A DNA stretch of 64,000 nucleotides, taken from positions 14,889 to 78,888 of the forward strand of contig JBAWZA010000016.1 of the NCBI GenBank assembly GCA_037143335.1, read 5' to 3'. The notes beneath the pieces are model-generated. The model had not been told where the DNA came from, ran no database searches, and was given only the letters and a program-made list of their open reading frames with translations. The translations under genes were made by a program, and so were the position numbers. The stretch is from PALSA-1296 sp037143335. Lineage in GTDB: Bacteria; Bacteroidota; Ignavibacteria; Palsa-1295. This document shows positions 54,501 through 61,542 of this stretch, piece by piece (the stretch's first letter is position 1; each line of letters begins with the position of its first letter).

Positions 54501-55691
54501 GCTCCGACAGCCATGATCACTCCTGGTGTGTCTGCAAGCGTTCAGGCAAGTGCTACTTGTACAATCAATGGTACAGGCAATGTCGTAAGTCCAATCGTAG
54601 TGACTGCAGTAGGACAAGGATACTTCTTGGCTCCGACAGTTACCTTTAGCGCTCCTCCAGCTGGTACAACCGCTGTTGGTAATGCAACGGTAAACGCAAA
54701 TGGTCAGGTAACAGGTATAACGGTCACAAATGCTGGTAGCGGCTACCTAGTTGCTCCAACGATTACATTGAGTGCTCCTACAGCAGCTTCTTCAGCTTCT
54801 GTTGCAGTCGGTGTGACAATCGGTGGCGGACCTAACGTTATCAAGGTTAATCCGGCGACGGGTATTGCAGGAGATAATATCTCTCGCGTTGCATACAACT
54901 ATGCATTACACCCATCGACACCACTTGATAGCGGTGCAGCAACAGCATGGACTGGCGCTACATTTAACATGGTATTCTACGCCTTCGATTGGTCTGATCC
55001 ACTTCAATCAGTTGGATTCAGAGATGGCGAAGTATTCCCGAATAGCGTCAGCGGTACAACAAGATTCTTGCGCGGTGCGCTTGACTTCTTGCAGACATTC
55101 CGTGGCGTGTACTTGCCAGTTGAGTTCGAGGCAGTAAATGGTAAAGCGATCAGCTCAGGTAACCAAATCAATTGGACGGTTGCTGCGCAGAAGAACGTTG
55201 ACCATTACGAAATCGAAATGCAGAATGGTAATGATTGGGCATGGGCAGGTGAGGCTAAGGCTTCATCGGCTTCAAACTACAGCTTCTTGCATACAGCTCA
55301 GGCTGCGTTCGAAGTCGGTAGGACATTCACTTACCGTATCGTAGCGGTTGATCTTGATGGAGCACATACGACAAGCAATTCGACCACATTCGGTCGTACG
55401 GCTGAAGGTGTGGACTTCGCTCTTGATCAGAACTATCCAAACCCATTCAATCCATCAACAATGATGACGTTCACATTGCCAACAAATGGTACTGTATCGC
55501 TCAGAGTTCTTGATATGACTGGTAAAGTAGTTGCAACGCCAATCAACGCTGTTGATTACAATGCAGGTAAGAGCCAATTCAAATTCGAAGCGGCTAACCT
55601 TGCTAGCGGTACGTATGTGTATGAGCTTTCATTCACAAACCTCAACGGTGAGACTGTCTCACTCGCGAAGAAGATGACTCTTAACAAATAA
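48528..55691 (+). CDS. Giant T9SS surface protein with embedded repeat array (2387 aa)
   Basis: A 2387-residue secreted protein. Signal peptide 1-26 (MKKFYALLLSLLAVAWFAY...AAQAQ). Residues ~27-660: Ig-like, beta-rich. Residues ~664-1288: right-handed beta-helix, from GDYNVGVGQQFQTISAAVDSM to PDIGADEFEG. Residues ~1427-1608 plus ~2110-2190: a Rossmann-like, ThuA/glutamine-amidotransferase-type domain (KRAAVLLSYYDDGI; YAFDWSDPLQSVGFRD) split by an array of 12 units of ~40 residues (~1614-2101; typical unit GSGYTSAPTVTFSAP). Two further units interrupt the beta-helix (~1111-1196). A FnIII-like unit and a T9SS tail (LDQNYPNPFNPSTMMTFTLP, VLDMTGKVV) end it. ATG 48528 is chosen for its signal peptide. 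It has a strong promoter and terminator. Probably an abundant surface protein of unknown function. Confidence 0.9.
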   Translation: MKKFYALLLSLLAVAWFAYAPAAQAQYTVADYAVSTVANSFATINGNGGTEITEITPQSAADYHAFSNSIFMPFNARYLSQFTNEIKVTQDGAVVVGGTGIVPDGVIQNNNIYGACLVQIFSTANFSFNTYGQFYFAQQNFGNPAYEVEFPNSTIHAWTGLHTANGSWNGYPAPNNTKFMYKTVGTAPYRSFIVETVNMGNYQQNCNGSWQIVLSEPTAFVSKVQINFGNRSNANSWYNNGDQIGTGLKDQGGNGGALSVSASPVTPPTAPQFSTTVQNTCYDNENYALPTIGYLFIIRYDYVLAFVNPQNSPADASILPISNGVNNPITPQIAITNEGKNAFNFILMRCIITRLGDPPATPIYNQTVSLTNAQFPAPLGGTSPIISFPTFFPQVYGLYTITYTVDLSAPVSQVAALLTSSFVVSPPNNVASVLLLQPQNNSRTPLNIPVPTQFRYRNLGANPQTGVPVSLYIKNPQGAVTYRDTVVLNNWASTTIRDTTFKDWTPTQNGIYSLCGMTLLATDALRADDTLCATPVFVRYESDVLAVSIFNPADQEEKPEKKSFKPGALFNNYGVRDLFDIPVRCIMTRCSDNQLVFRADTIMPELNVDAGNVKMFFPSKQGIYDIAALAPGCYNLCAIARQSDDGDRTNDTTCSFFAIIPRLKGDYNVGVGQQFQTISAAVDSMRFRGIGGNVNLILTDAAYSENGNTTVSTPNSAVEFRDIIGSGPQAIITWKPKKGVSPVITFTGTRPTCMSWAYKSANYMVWDGNNQFSPSADLLTPEPAKRGITFINNSSALNLFDIEFGRTNLTFKNLIIRSNGNLNNSGSVAISMPNVYTSSSYLAGVVDTAANQNITIDNCEIGNANTGILDVGTTPLFDQNLAVFLDKRNVGNRFTRNTIGTALSPIGSIGIKFGNELGLYIGHNEISNIFGGGLTYAAGISQSAGNSVNLWIDANRIHNIKATSAGTNTIAGIDIQQAATIYTVGSAGPTQKKSVLPVGTRNRITNNILYDFRYQAAPPTTTIQPITMTTGSTIYFTDNDSIFNNSVSVKDAPAAITVARVGSPFIWNNIIQDLNNSANATNVMYSLVVPRPWKTAINSDYNLFHFRENITAVNVTGGGAGYILPPTVVFTGGGGTGAAAVSTINPVTGAVNGIIITSPGTGYTSAPTVSFSTGGGPGAGATATAVYAGNLPFAIVSEYDRPTGTFIQTNTIKNLTEWRTYTGQDVHSVTGDPMFSPGTNDSLHMPAAATYTYSPASNNGAWLNTGTQQKDFDGDDRLVANNTPDIGADEFEGFQYTSDLSVQVITRPSGITDNAGVINVTTENPLQIQAIIKNQSLVKALGRNAYSKFEVSTDNGTTWNLYNAPFPSVSNDQISNLNFEVAESKTLDFRGPNITGEAGKLFRLTVYVDPDQNNSNNSLSLIFKTPVIKRAAVLLSYYDDGIGNQGRRNKDSLAAALQRLGVPYDSLDRLAAGTAPIDYTPWWTIVWSTGTPVTAYNTALSTNLGIGAISLKEEEEIIRYFNKGQTYAKKSFIVAGENIAKYNDPNSPFQVLNNALTDQELMANWFHTSFVARWPGLNWPIASPRQYRGLLNGVGAYFKFSDSILSVNSLTSSLSNVTIVTPGAGYLPGPLITLSGGGGTGATAVANLANGQIPSLNLTSNGANYTSAPTVTIAAPPVAAATAAATANVAGGQVTSFIVTTSGRGYFSAPNVFLNGGGGSGATAVATVDAAGQVTGLVLTNQGSGYTSAPTVMFDVPLPNKTATAVAAGPMLPLTPGAVTSLAVGVPTVTITGTGAGAIGIPTMLNGSITGITVANGGTGYTIAPTVTINAPSFGAIQAAASSAVYANGSVAGIVLTNRGQGYFTVPTVTITGTGTGATAVASVNLSGQISGVTVTNAGTGYTVAPTVTFSAPVANVTATATANLSGTAIGSFTMTNVGQGYFYNVGQGYMAQPAITFSGGGGTGATGLSQLTNGQLTGISMTSTGNNYTSAPTAMITPGVSASVQASATCTINGTGNVVSPIVVTAVGQGYFLAPTVTFSAPPAGTTAVGNATVNANGQVTGITVTNAGSGYLVAPTITLSAPTAASSASVAVGVTIGGGPNVIKVNPATGIAGDNISRVAYNYALHPSTPLDSGAATAWTGATFNMVFYAFDWSDPLQSVGFRDGEVFPNSVSGTTRFLRGALDFLQTFRGVYLPVEFEAVNGKAISSGNQINWTVAAQKNVDHYEIEMQNGNDWAWAGEAKASSASNYSFLHTAQAAFEVGRTFTYRIVAVDLDGAHTTSNSTTFGRTAEGVDFALDQNYPNPFNPSTMMTFTLPTNGTVSLRVLDMTGKVVATPINAVDYNAGKSQFKFEAANLASGTYVYELSFTNLNGETVSLAKKMTLNK
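51860..52115 (+). repeat. Two-unit GYTSAPTV repeat inside beta-helix domain
   Basis: Encodes GGGAGYILPPTVVFTGGGG and SPGTGYTSAPTVSFSTGGG-type units, in frame, between RENITAVN and FAIVSEYDRPTG of the beta-helix. Same family as the array at 53370-54830. Confidence 0.75.
53370..54830 (+). repeat. Array of 12 ~120-bp coding repeats
   Basis: Twelve in-frame units of about 40 codons. Odd units mostly carry GYF/GYL and GGGGTGATAVA; even units carry YTSAPTV and an Ala/Thr-rich strand, so the higher-order period is ~80 residues. Unit 5 is shortened, and unit 9 carries a local duplication (GQGYFYNVGQGYMAQ, 54335-54385). Confidence 0.85.
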
Positions 55692-55712
55692 GAGATCGTA
55701 AATTTAAAATCC

Positions 55713-55750
55713 AAACCGCTCTGCCAATCTGGCAGAGCGGTTTTTTTTTG
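55713..55750 (+). terminator. Strong intrinsic terminator after giant T9SS gene 2
   Basis: AAACCGCTCTGCCA (55713-55726), loop ATC, TGGCAGAGCGGTTT (55730-55743), then seven more T. A 14-bp perfect stem, the strongest in the window. Confidence 0.95.
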
Positions 55751-55809
55751 ATGTCACATGATGCAACTCATTTCGGAAGTCCGTGTTATTTTTGATATAT
55801 ACTTGTGCT

Positions 55810-57303
55810 ATGCGTAAAATTATTCTCGCGTCTCTGATTTGTTTCTGCAACGCTCAATCACATGCTCAGCTTATCGAGCAGAAGTTGAATGTGTCAGAAA
55901 AATTTCTTCCATTCATTGATTCAAGTCATCACATCATGCTACCAGGTGACTATGAAATAAGCGTATTTTATGCTGGTGAATTGAAACGACCGAGATTTCT
56001 TGCCATAGGACCCAACAACACTCTCTGCGTTGCGGATATGAATGACAAGCATATTCTTGCCCTTCCTGATAGAGATCATAACGGGATTGCGGATACTGCC
56101 ATTGATATTTCGTCAAGTGTTGACTCAGCGCATAGTCTTGGGTTCTACAATGGCGCTCTCTATGTAGCTGAGCCGAGTCGGGTTCGGAAGTTTATGGACG
56201 TGGACAAAGACGGATATTATGAAACCGAGGAGTCATTCATCACTGGGATTGGGGCTTCTGGACCATACAATCATTATACTCGTACGATTCTCTTTGATAC
56301 TATAGGAAAGCATATTTACGTAAGCGTTGGTGCATCATGCAATGCTTGCCGTGAGACAGATCCTGAGCGTGCGACAATTTTACAGTTTGATCTTGATGGC
56401 AAAGGAAGACATGTATATGCTTCCGGACTGCGCAACGCATTGGGATTAGCGATAAACCCAAAGGATAATAGGCTATGGGCAGCAAATGCCGATCGAGATA
56501 ATCAAGGAGATGACGAGCCGCCTGAGATTATCAGCTCTGTGCACAATCAGGATTTTTTTGGTTGGCCCTTTGTCTATGGGAATCACCACTGGGATAATTT
56601 CTCAACGCCAGAATATCAATCCCTCCTTCCTATTACCCAACCGGATAGCATTAGGGTCGAAGCTACGATGACTCCAGACATCTTGATTGAGCCTCATTCC
56701 ACGCCGATGGCAATGATTTTCTACCAAGACCCACGAGTCTATATCGCCGCGCCTCCACTGACCGCATTCGTGGCACTCCACGGCTCATCACCCGGTGGTA
56801 GGACAATCGGAGTAGGTTACAAGGTGATCAAGCTCCAGTATGATGATTTTGCACAACGGTGGTCAGTGAGTGATTTTCTAACCGGATTCCTAACTGACTC
56901 GATGAAGTATAGCTACTGGGGTAGGCCATGTGGCTTGGTGCAAGATTCGACGGGTGATATTTTCTTATCCAGCGATGTCGGGATTCCGGCAATTTATCGG
57001 ATTCATCTCAGAGGCTCAACTTCCGTCAAATCGGTTACACAACAACAAGCACGACTCAGCGTTAATCAAAATCCAATCACTGCGACGGCTGATATTCAAG
57101 TAAATATGATTCAGAGAAGTACGATCAAGCTCGCGCTTCTGAATCAACTTGGTACGTATTGTTTAACAGTATTTGATGGAGTTGCGGAATCGGGTGATTC
57201 GCATTTCAAACTCGATGCTTCTCAGCTTTCGAATGGAGTTTACTATCTCCAACTCGAATCCCAGAACTTCCGGGCTGTGGAGAAGGTCATAATTTTACGA
57301 TAA
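55810..57303 (+). CDS. Secreted sorbosone/glucose dehydrogenase-like protein with T9SS tail
   Basis: A 497-residue extracellular protein. ATG 55810 directly precedes the signal peptide (MRKIILASLICFCNA...SHAQ); the frame extends to 55783. The body (~40-400) is a six-bladed PQQ-type beta-propeller of the glucose/sorbosone dehydrogenase family: LKRPRFLAIGPNNTLCVADMND, ALPDRDHNGIADTA, DVDKDGYYETEE, YVSVGASCNACRETDPERATI, YASGLRNALGLAINP and FFGWPFVYGNHHWDN. The T9SS tail has NQNPITATADIQVN, LNQLGTYC and SNGVYYLQL. DxDxDG-like loops suggest calcium sites. It would act outside the cell on sugars or aldoses if PQQ is available; activity is not proven. It ends at a terminator shared with the facing genes. 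Confidence 0.88.
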   Translation: MRKIILASLICFCNAQSHAQLIEQKLNVSEKFLPFIDSSHHIMLPGDYEISVFYAGELKRPRFLAIGPNNTLCVADMNDKHILALPDRDHNGIADTAIDISSSVDSAHSLGFYNGALYVAEPSRVRKFMDVDKDGYYETEESFITGIGASGPYNHYTRTILFDTIGKHIYVSVGASCNACRETDPERATILQFDLDGKGRHVYASGLRNALGLAINPKDNRLWAANADRDNQGDDEPPEIISSVHNQDFFGWPFVYGNHHWDNFSTPEYQSLLPITQPDSIRVEATMTPDILIEPHSTPMAMIFYQDPRVYIAAPPLTAFVALHGSSPGGRTIGVGYKVIKLQYDDFAQRWSVSDFLTGFLTDSMKYSYWGRPCGLVQDSTGDIFLSSDVGIPAIYRIHLRGSTSVKSVTQQQARLSVNQNPITATADIQVNMIQRSTIKLALLNQLGTYCLTVFDGVAESGDSHFKLDASQLSNGVYYLQLESQNFRAVEKVIILR

Positions 57304-57380
57304 CGATAAAGTTCGATCGGTGCCCTTACTTCGATCCTACATAGTTTTTCTTTCACTCTACACTTTCTTATGTGGATAAA

Positions 57381-57409
57381 AAAAGCCATTCCTCGGGAAT
57401 GGCTTTTGC
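57381..57409. terminator. Bidirectional terminator between convergent genes
   Basis: AAAAGCCATTCC (57381-57392), loop TCG, GGAATGGCTTTT (57396-57407). A-run and T-run on the two sides let it work for both strands: the dehydrogenase-like gene (+) and the lipoprotein pair (-). Confidence 0.88.
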
Positions 57410-57427
57410 ATTAATTCAAAGATGAAC

Positions 57428-57961
57428 TCAATAAATGGTTGCGTTCACACTTCCATTTGTGATAGAAACCGTATTCGCTCCAGCGGTTCCTTGAATTTTT
57501 GTAACAGTACCCGTGAAAGTAGCTTTACATGAGGTCGCAGTTAATTCTTGAATTGTCAGGGTGCCAGAGGTGACACCTGGGACTGTCGAGGATGAATAGA
57601 CAATGTTATCTGATCCGACTGTGTAGGTATAAGTGAGAATCGCACCTGTGAGTCCCGCCGCTCCGACGGAGTAGCCAAAACTATAAGGCCCAGCAGTCGT
57701 GATGTTTGTCAAACTAAATCCAACGCCTTTGCCTGTCGCGTCAGCTCCTGCTATAGAGGTGACAGTAACTCCACCACTTGCTCCTTTACCTCCGGAGGCG
57801 ACCATAGTATAATTCGTACCATCAATCGTGACAGTCATGGTGTTGGCAGCAGTGTTATTCGTGCCGCCATTATTATTATTATTCGTACCAGTTGTGCTAT
57901 TGGAATTACATGAACTCAGTAGCATTGTCGAAACGGAGAGAATGCACAGTAGATATTTCAT
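57428..57961 (-). CDS. Lipoprotein, tandem paralogue 1
   Basis: A 177-residue predicted lipoprotein. The leader ends LLSSC (Cys18). An Asn/Thr/Gly-rich linker precedes a compact beta domain from ~45: TMTVTIDGTNYTMVASGGKG, GVGFSLTNITTAGPYSFGYS, TSGTLTIQELTATSCKATFTG and a closing NTVSITNGSVNATIY. A similar domain is found in Bacteroidota lipoproteins of the DUF6252 type, but I am not sure of that match. The gene 25 bases upstream is a paralogue with the same layout. They share one transcript and end at the bidirectional terminator. Ligand unknown. Confidence 0.75.
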   Translation of the reverse strand: MKYLLCILSVSTMLLSSCNSNSTTGTNNNNNGGTNNTAANTMTVTIDGTNYTMVASGGKGASGGVTVTSIAGADATGKGVGFSLTNITTAGPYSFGYSVGAAGLTGAILTYTYTVGSDNIVYSSSTVPGVTSGTLTIQELTATSCKATFTGTVTKIQGTAGANTVSITNGSVNATIY

Positions 57962-57986
57962 AGGCGTAGATTAGATAAAAAAAAAA

Positions 57987-58571
57987 TTAGTAGAACGTTG
58001 CATTTACTCCGCCATTTGTGATTGCAACAGTTTGATTACCAGCAATCCCTTGTTTCTTGGTGAGTGTTGCATGGAATGCAGCCTTAAACGTAGTTTCAGT
58101 TAGTTCTGTAATAGTAACTGAGCCTACAGGATTGCTACTGACAGTGTTCGGCGACGCGTATTTAACTGTATCATTACCCGGCGCAACATAACTATAGGTC
58201 ATTACAACAGTGGCAGGACCACCAAGGGAATTTGTATCTGCCGTGCCAATATTATAATTGCCTTTCGTATTTATTCCCAATGTACCAAGCCCGACTCCAG
58301 TAGAATTTAGAGATGTTCCTGTTACAATAATACTGCTATCGCCGAAAATTACCAATCGAAATGCGAACGCAGTGAACGTAGAATATTTGCCATCAATCGC
58401 TACCTTCATCGTGTTCGCACTCGGCGGTATCCAACTGGAGTTATTCGTCGTGTCGTTGTTTGGTAAGATCACATCGCCGATATTATTGCCATTACTGCAT
58501 GAGGAAAGTGCAAGAGAGAAAAGTACGATAGCTAAAAAAGCTGGTGGTAAGATTCGATGAAAAAGTCTCAT
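57987..58571 (-). CDS. Lipoprotein, tandem paralogue 2
   Basis: A 194-residue predicted lipoprotein. The leader MRLFHRILPPAFLAIVLFSL ends LSSC (Cys25). After an Asn/Thr-rich linker comes the same beta domain as paralogue 1: NTMKVAIDGKYSTFTAFAFR, GVGLGTLGINTKGNYNIGTAD, GSVTITELTETTFKAAFHATL and the closing NQTVAITNGGVNATFY. The two differ clearly in sequence but keep the order of strands and the C-terminal signature (ITNGxVNATxY), so the duplication is old. The first gene of the pair in transcription order. Role unknown, probably surface exposed. Confidence 0.75.
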   Translation of the reverse strand: MRLFHRILPPAFLAIVLFSLALSSCSNGNNIGDVILPNNDTTNNSSWIPPSANTMKVAIDGKYSTFTAFAFRLVIFGDSSIIVTGTSLNSTGVGLGTLGINTKGNYNIGTADTNSLGGPATVVMTYSYVAPGNDTVKYASPNTVSSNPVGSVTITELTETTFKAAFHATLTKKQGIAGNQTVAITNGGVNATFY

Positions 58572-58640
58572 TATGTTCGTTGTGATGAATAGGATTCCAA
58601 CACTTGAAATACTTGGAGTAGTTGCTTAAAAATAGACTAC

Positions 58641-59717
58641 TCAGATCGACCCGGCCGCCGCTAATTTCTTAGCCCTGTCAGCGATACGGAGCTGTTCGAT
58701 TAAGTCCTCCAGATCCCCATCCATAATGCCGGGGAGATTATGGAGTGTTAAGCCAATGCGGTGATCGGTGACGCGGTCTTGAGGGAAATTATAGGTACGA
58801 ATTTTTTCCGAGCGATCGCCTGAGCCTACCATTAATTTGCGTTCGGCTGAATACTTCGCATCGGCTTCTTCTTTCGCTTTTTCATAGAGACGCGAGCGAA
58901 GCACCTTCATTGCCTTATTCCGATTCTTGAGCTGCGAGCGCTCCTCTTGGCAGCTTACGACGATTCCAGTGGGGATGTGCGTAATACGTACTGCGGTTTC
59001 AACCTTATTGACGTTCTGTCCGCCTTTGCCACCTGAACGGAAAATGTCAATACGCAAATCATTTTGATTCACATCAACTTCCACATCTTCAACTTCGGGC
59101 AAAATTGCAACTGTCGCGGCACTTGTATGAATTCGTCCTTGCGTCTCAGTTGCAGGTACTCGCTGGACGCGATGAACACCGCCCTCCCATTTCATCTTGG
59201 CATAAACATCTTCACCTTCGAGCGAAAAGGATACTTCGCGGAAACCTTTGAGACCAGTTTCATTAAAATCTATCGTATCCATCCTCCAACCTTGCCGTTC
59301 GGAGAATCGCATATACATTCTGTAGAGATCGCCGGCGAATAGCGCAGCCTCGTCGCCACCAGTACCGGCACGAATTTCGATAATACAATTACGGCTATCA
59401 TCAGGGTCTTGCGGAACGAGGAGATATTTTACATCTTCGTCGTAAGCCTGAAGTTCTGCTTCGAGAGCGTGCATCTCGACTTCTGCCATCTCTCGCATTT
59501 CGGGGTCGCGGGTATCTTTGAGGACTTCTTTTGCACCCCTAAGGTCATCGGTGAGCTTTTTATATTTATGATATGCAGCTTCAATAGGGACGATCTGCCT
59601 CCGCTCACGGGCGAGCTGAGTCATTCTCTTTTGGTCAGGCGCAATCGCTGGGTCAGAGAGGTCGCGCTCGAGTCCGAGAAATTTCTCGTGTATAGATGTA
59701 AGTTTTTCTAAGAGCAT
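58641..59717 (-). CDS. prfA: Peptide chain release factor 1
   Basis: RF1 recognises UAA and UAG and triggers release of the finished protein. The 358-residue protein has the helical domain 1 (to ~110), the GGDEAALFAGDLYRMYMRF segment, the codon-recognition region with RVPATETQGRIHTSAATV (the RF1-type PxT motif rather than SPF of RF2), and the catalytic GGQ in RSGGKGGQNVNKVETAVRI (~225-243). The C-terminus has RIRTYNFPQDRVTDHRIG and the usual DLxxLI helix. Length and motifs are standard. A full RF1 means UAG is expected to terminate, which bears on the TAG in the DUF4160 gene. Confidence 0.97.
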   Translation of the reverse strand: MLLEKLTSIHEKFLGLERDLSDPAIAPDQKRMTQLARERRQIVPIEAAYHKYKKLTDDLRGAKEVLKDTRDPEMREMAEVEMHALEAELQAYDEDVKYLLVPQDPDDSRNCIIEIRAGTGGDEAALFAGDLYRMYMRFSERQGWRMDTIDFNETGLKGFREVSFSLEGEDVYAKMKWEGGVHRVQRVPATETQGRIHTSAATVAILPEVEDVEVDVNQNDLRIDIFRSGGKGGQNVNKVETAVRITHIPTGIVVSCQEERSQLKNRNKAMKVLRSRLYEKAKEEADAKYSAERKLMVGSGDRSEKIRTYNFPQDRVTDHRIGLTLHNLPGIMDGDLEDLIEQLRIADRAKKLAAAGSI

Positions 59718-59861
59718 TAGGGGGACTTAAACGCGGAACAAGGTAGGAAGGATTCAGGGGGGGGTGGTGCTAAGGGAGATCCCGTCAAATCCACATTCTG
59801 ATTCCTTGCATTCTTTTGAAGGAATCACTGTTAATTCGGCTGATTGTTAAACCTTGAGACT

Positions 59862-60620
59862 ATGAGATACTATTTAAACATACTCCCCTTGATTCTTTTT
59901 GGATTTGTGATTTCTTCCTGCAAGCAGGATAGCAACACCATCACACCCGAATCGAAGGCGAAGACGTATTACGGCGAGGCAAAACCATTCGCTGATGATA
60001 GTATTCGGTCTTGGCTCAAGACTGACTTGAATGGCAATCCGAGTTCTATTGGCGTGACATTTAAGCAATCGGCTTTTGCAAAACTTGATATGAAGACCGA
60101 CTTGATGCTCATGATGATGCTTCCTGCAGTTGGTGGCCTAAACATCGCAGCCCCATTCGATCATCTCGAAATCGATTGGGTGCCAGGTGGAGATATTGAT
60201 CCACCGTATAACACTGCTCATCTCGACATGCACTGCTTTATGCTTGATACAGCAACTCAGATGATGATCATGGCGGGTATGGACAATCTCACGATGATGA
60301 TGGACCATAAATATGTACCTGCTGGATATGATCTCATGATGGATGCTGAGGCAATGATGGGAGTGCATGCAATGGATTCGACCGACCATGATAATCCATT
60401 CAAGCACACATGTATGTTTGGGTACTCCAAAGGCGAGCTTGCATTTATGGAGCCGATGTTCGCGAAGACGTATCTTGATTCAAAACTCAATTTCAGTGCA
60501 GATATTCGCCAACCCTCTGCTTACAAAACTTCTGGTTGGTATCCAACAAAATATTACCGACGTTACGACGCTACCACAAACGAATATTCAATCTCAGTGG
60601 ATAATTTTGTGAAGCATTAA
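59862..60620 (+). CDS. Met/His-rich lipoprotein, TTHB210/DUF5602-like
   Basis: A 252-residue predicted lipoprotein. ATG 59862 directly precedes the leader ending VISSC (Cys20); a TTG at 59844 is also in frame. The body has PFDHLEIDWVPGGDIDPPY followed by NTAHLDMHCFML, then KYVPAGYDLM, GVHAMDSTDHDNP and MFGYSKGELAFMEPMF. Order and spacing of His, Asp and Met recall the TTHB210-like (DUF5602) proteins, where similar His residues lie on one face. The Met runs (LMLMMMLP, QMMIMAGMDNLTMMMD) are unusual and would suit copper or another soft metal, but that is inference. Stand-alone gene, convergent with DUF92. Confidence 0.72.
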   Translation: MRYYLNILPLILFGFVISSCKQDSNTITPESKAKTYYGEAKPFADDSIRSWLKTDLNGNPSSIGVTFKQSAFAKLDMKTDLMLMMMLPAVGGLNIAAPFDHLEIDWVPGGDIDPPYNTAHLDMHCFMLDTATQMMIMAGMDNLTMMMDHKYVPAGYDLMMDAEAMMGVHAMDSTDHDNPFKHTCMFGYSKGELAFMEPMFAKTYLDSKLNFSADIRQPSAYKTSGWYPTKYYRRYDATTNEYSISVDNFVKH

Positions 60621-60629
60621 TTATCAGTA

Positions 60630-61400
60630 TCACAACACTCCCGATAGCCAAACTGCCAACAATCCGCCCCATAGAGTAGCGATGAGGTTGGTTGCGTTGT
60701 TGCCGATGAACCGAACACCTGAGATACGGCTTCCACCCTCAGTTGATAGCTCCGAAATGGTACCGTCAAGGAGTTTGTATTTTACTTGCAAGGTTGCACC
60801 GATGATACTGTCGAGTAACGCACCAACAGTACCAGCGATTGTGATGACGGGGATTACTTTCACAAGTACAAGTCCGCAGAGCGAGTCGCTCTGACTAAAT
60901 TGAACCATCGAAGTCGAAGCGATTGCAAATGACGCAACAATACTTGCGGCAAGTCCTGCAACCGATACACCGCCAGATAACCCCTTCGTCGTCTCTCGGA
61001 ATGTAAAAATATTATACGTTCGTCTTCCGAAACGAATGCCAATTTCGGTTGCCCATGTATCAGCGGTTGCAGTGGCAAGTGCTCCCAAAAAGAGAAGTGT
61101 GAATTCTTCGCGAAGATCATGCCTGAAATAAATTACCGTGACTGCGATCGCTGGAATGGCTCCGTTGCATACCACTTGTTTCCAATCGCGCCTGTCGCCC
61201 TTGGGTTCGTTTAATTTTCCGAGAAGTGAGCCACTCAGAAAAAACATCATCAATAATGCCGATGCACTCCACCCGCCAAAACCAAAAACTGCTCCCCCTA
61301 CCACCGTCGCTGCAATCATTCCCGAGACTGAAAGCATCTCGCGTTTGAATGCAAGAAATGAAATTATCGCCGCAACCAAAAAGGCAAGTGTGAAACTCAT
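60630..61400 (-). CDS. DUF92 integral membrane protein
   Basis: A 256-residue inner-membrane protein of the DUF92 family, widespread in bacteria, archaea and plant plastids. ATG 61400 fits the hydrophobic N-terminus MSFTLAFLVAAIISFLAFKR; the frame extends upstream to 61583 without family support. About six to seven helices are visible, with KGLSGGVSVAGLAAS, ATADTWATEIGIRFGRRTYNI (the family's conserved TADTWATE) and GTVGALLDSIIGATLQ. DUF92 proteins are related to phytol/CDP-alcohol-type kinases (VTE6 in plants), so a phosphorylated polyprenol substrate is possible. No related gene adjoins. Confidence 0.92.
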   Translation of the reverse strand: MSFTLAFLVAAIISFLAFKREMLSVSGMIAATVVGGAVFGFGGWSASALLMMFFLSGSLLGKLNEPKGDRRDWKQVVCNGAIPAIAVTVIYFRHDLREEFTLLFLGALATATADTWATEIGIRFGRRTYNIFTFRETTKGLSGGVSVAGLAASIVASFAIASTSMVQFSQSDSLCGLVLVKVIPVITIAGTVGALLDSIIGATLQVKYKLLDGTISELSTEGGSRISGVRFIGNNATNLIATLWGGLLAVWLSGVL

Positions 61401-61461
61401 ACTACGAAAATACGTTCGGTTCGATTGAACGCTTTCGGAATTGGAATTATACGTCCGTGTG

Positions 61462-61488
61462 AATCCGTTCAATCCGTGTAATCCGTGT
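61462..61488. repeat. Three 9-bp tandem repeats AATCCGTGT
   Basis: AATCCGTTC-AATCCGTGT-AATCCGTGT lies between the divergent DUF92 and flippase genes. It is a short extragenic direct repeat, comparable to the AATTCGT heptamers. Confidence 0.65.
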
Positions 61489-61542
61489 GCAATTTGTTCC
61501 AGAATCGCAAACGGATTACCCGGAGAATCACCACAAACCACA

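Noticed and set aside
53370..54830. CRISPR-like periodicity
   Set aside because: The repeats are in-frame protein repeats of unequal length with no constant direct repeat or spacers.
61441..61542. N-terminal extension of the flippase
   Set aside because: It runs through the AATCCGTGT repeat (giving NPFNPCNPC) and is not family-like; ATG 61543 fits.
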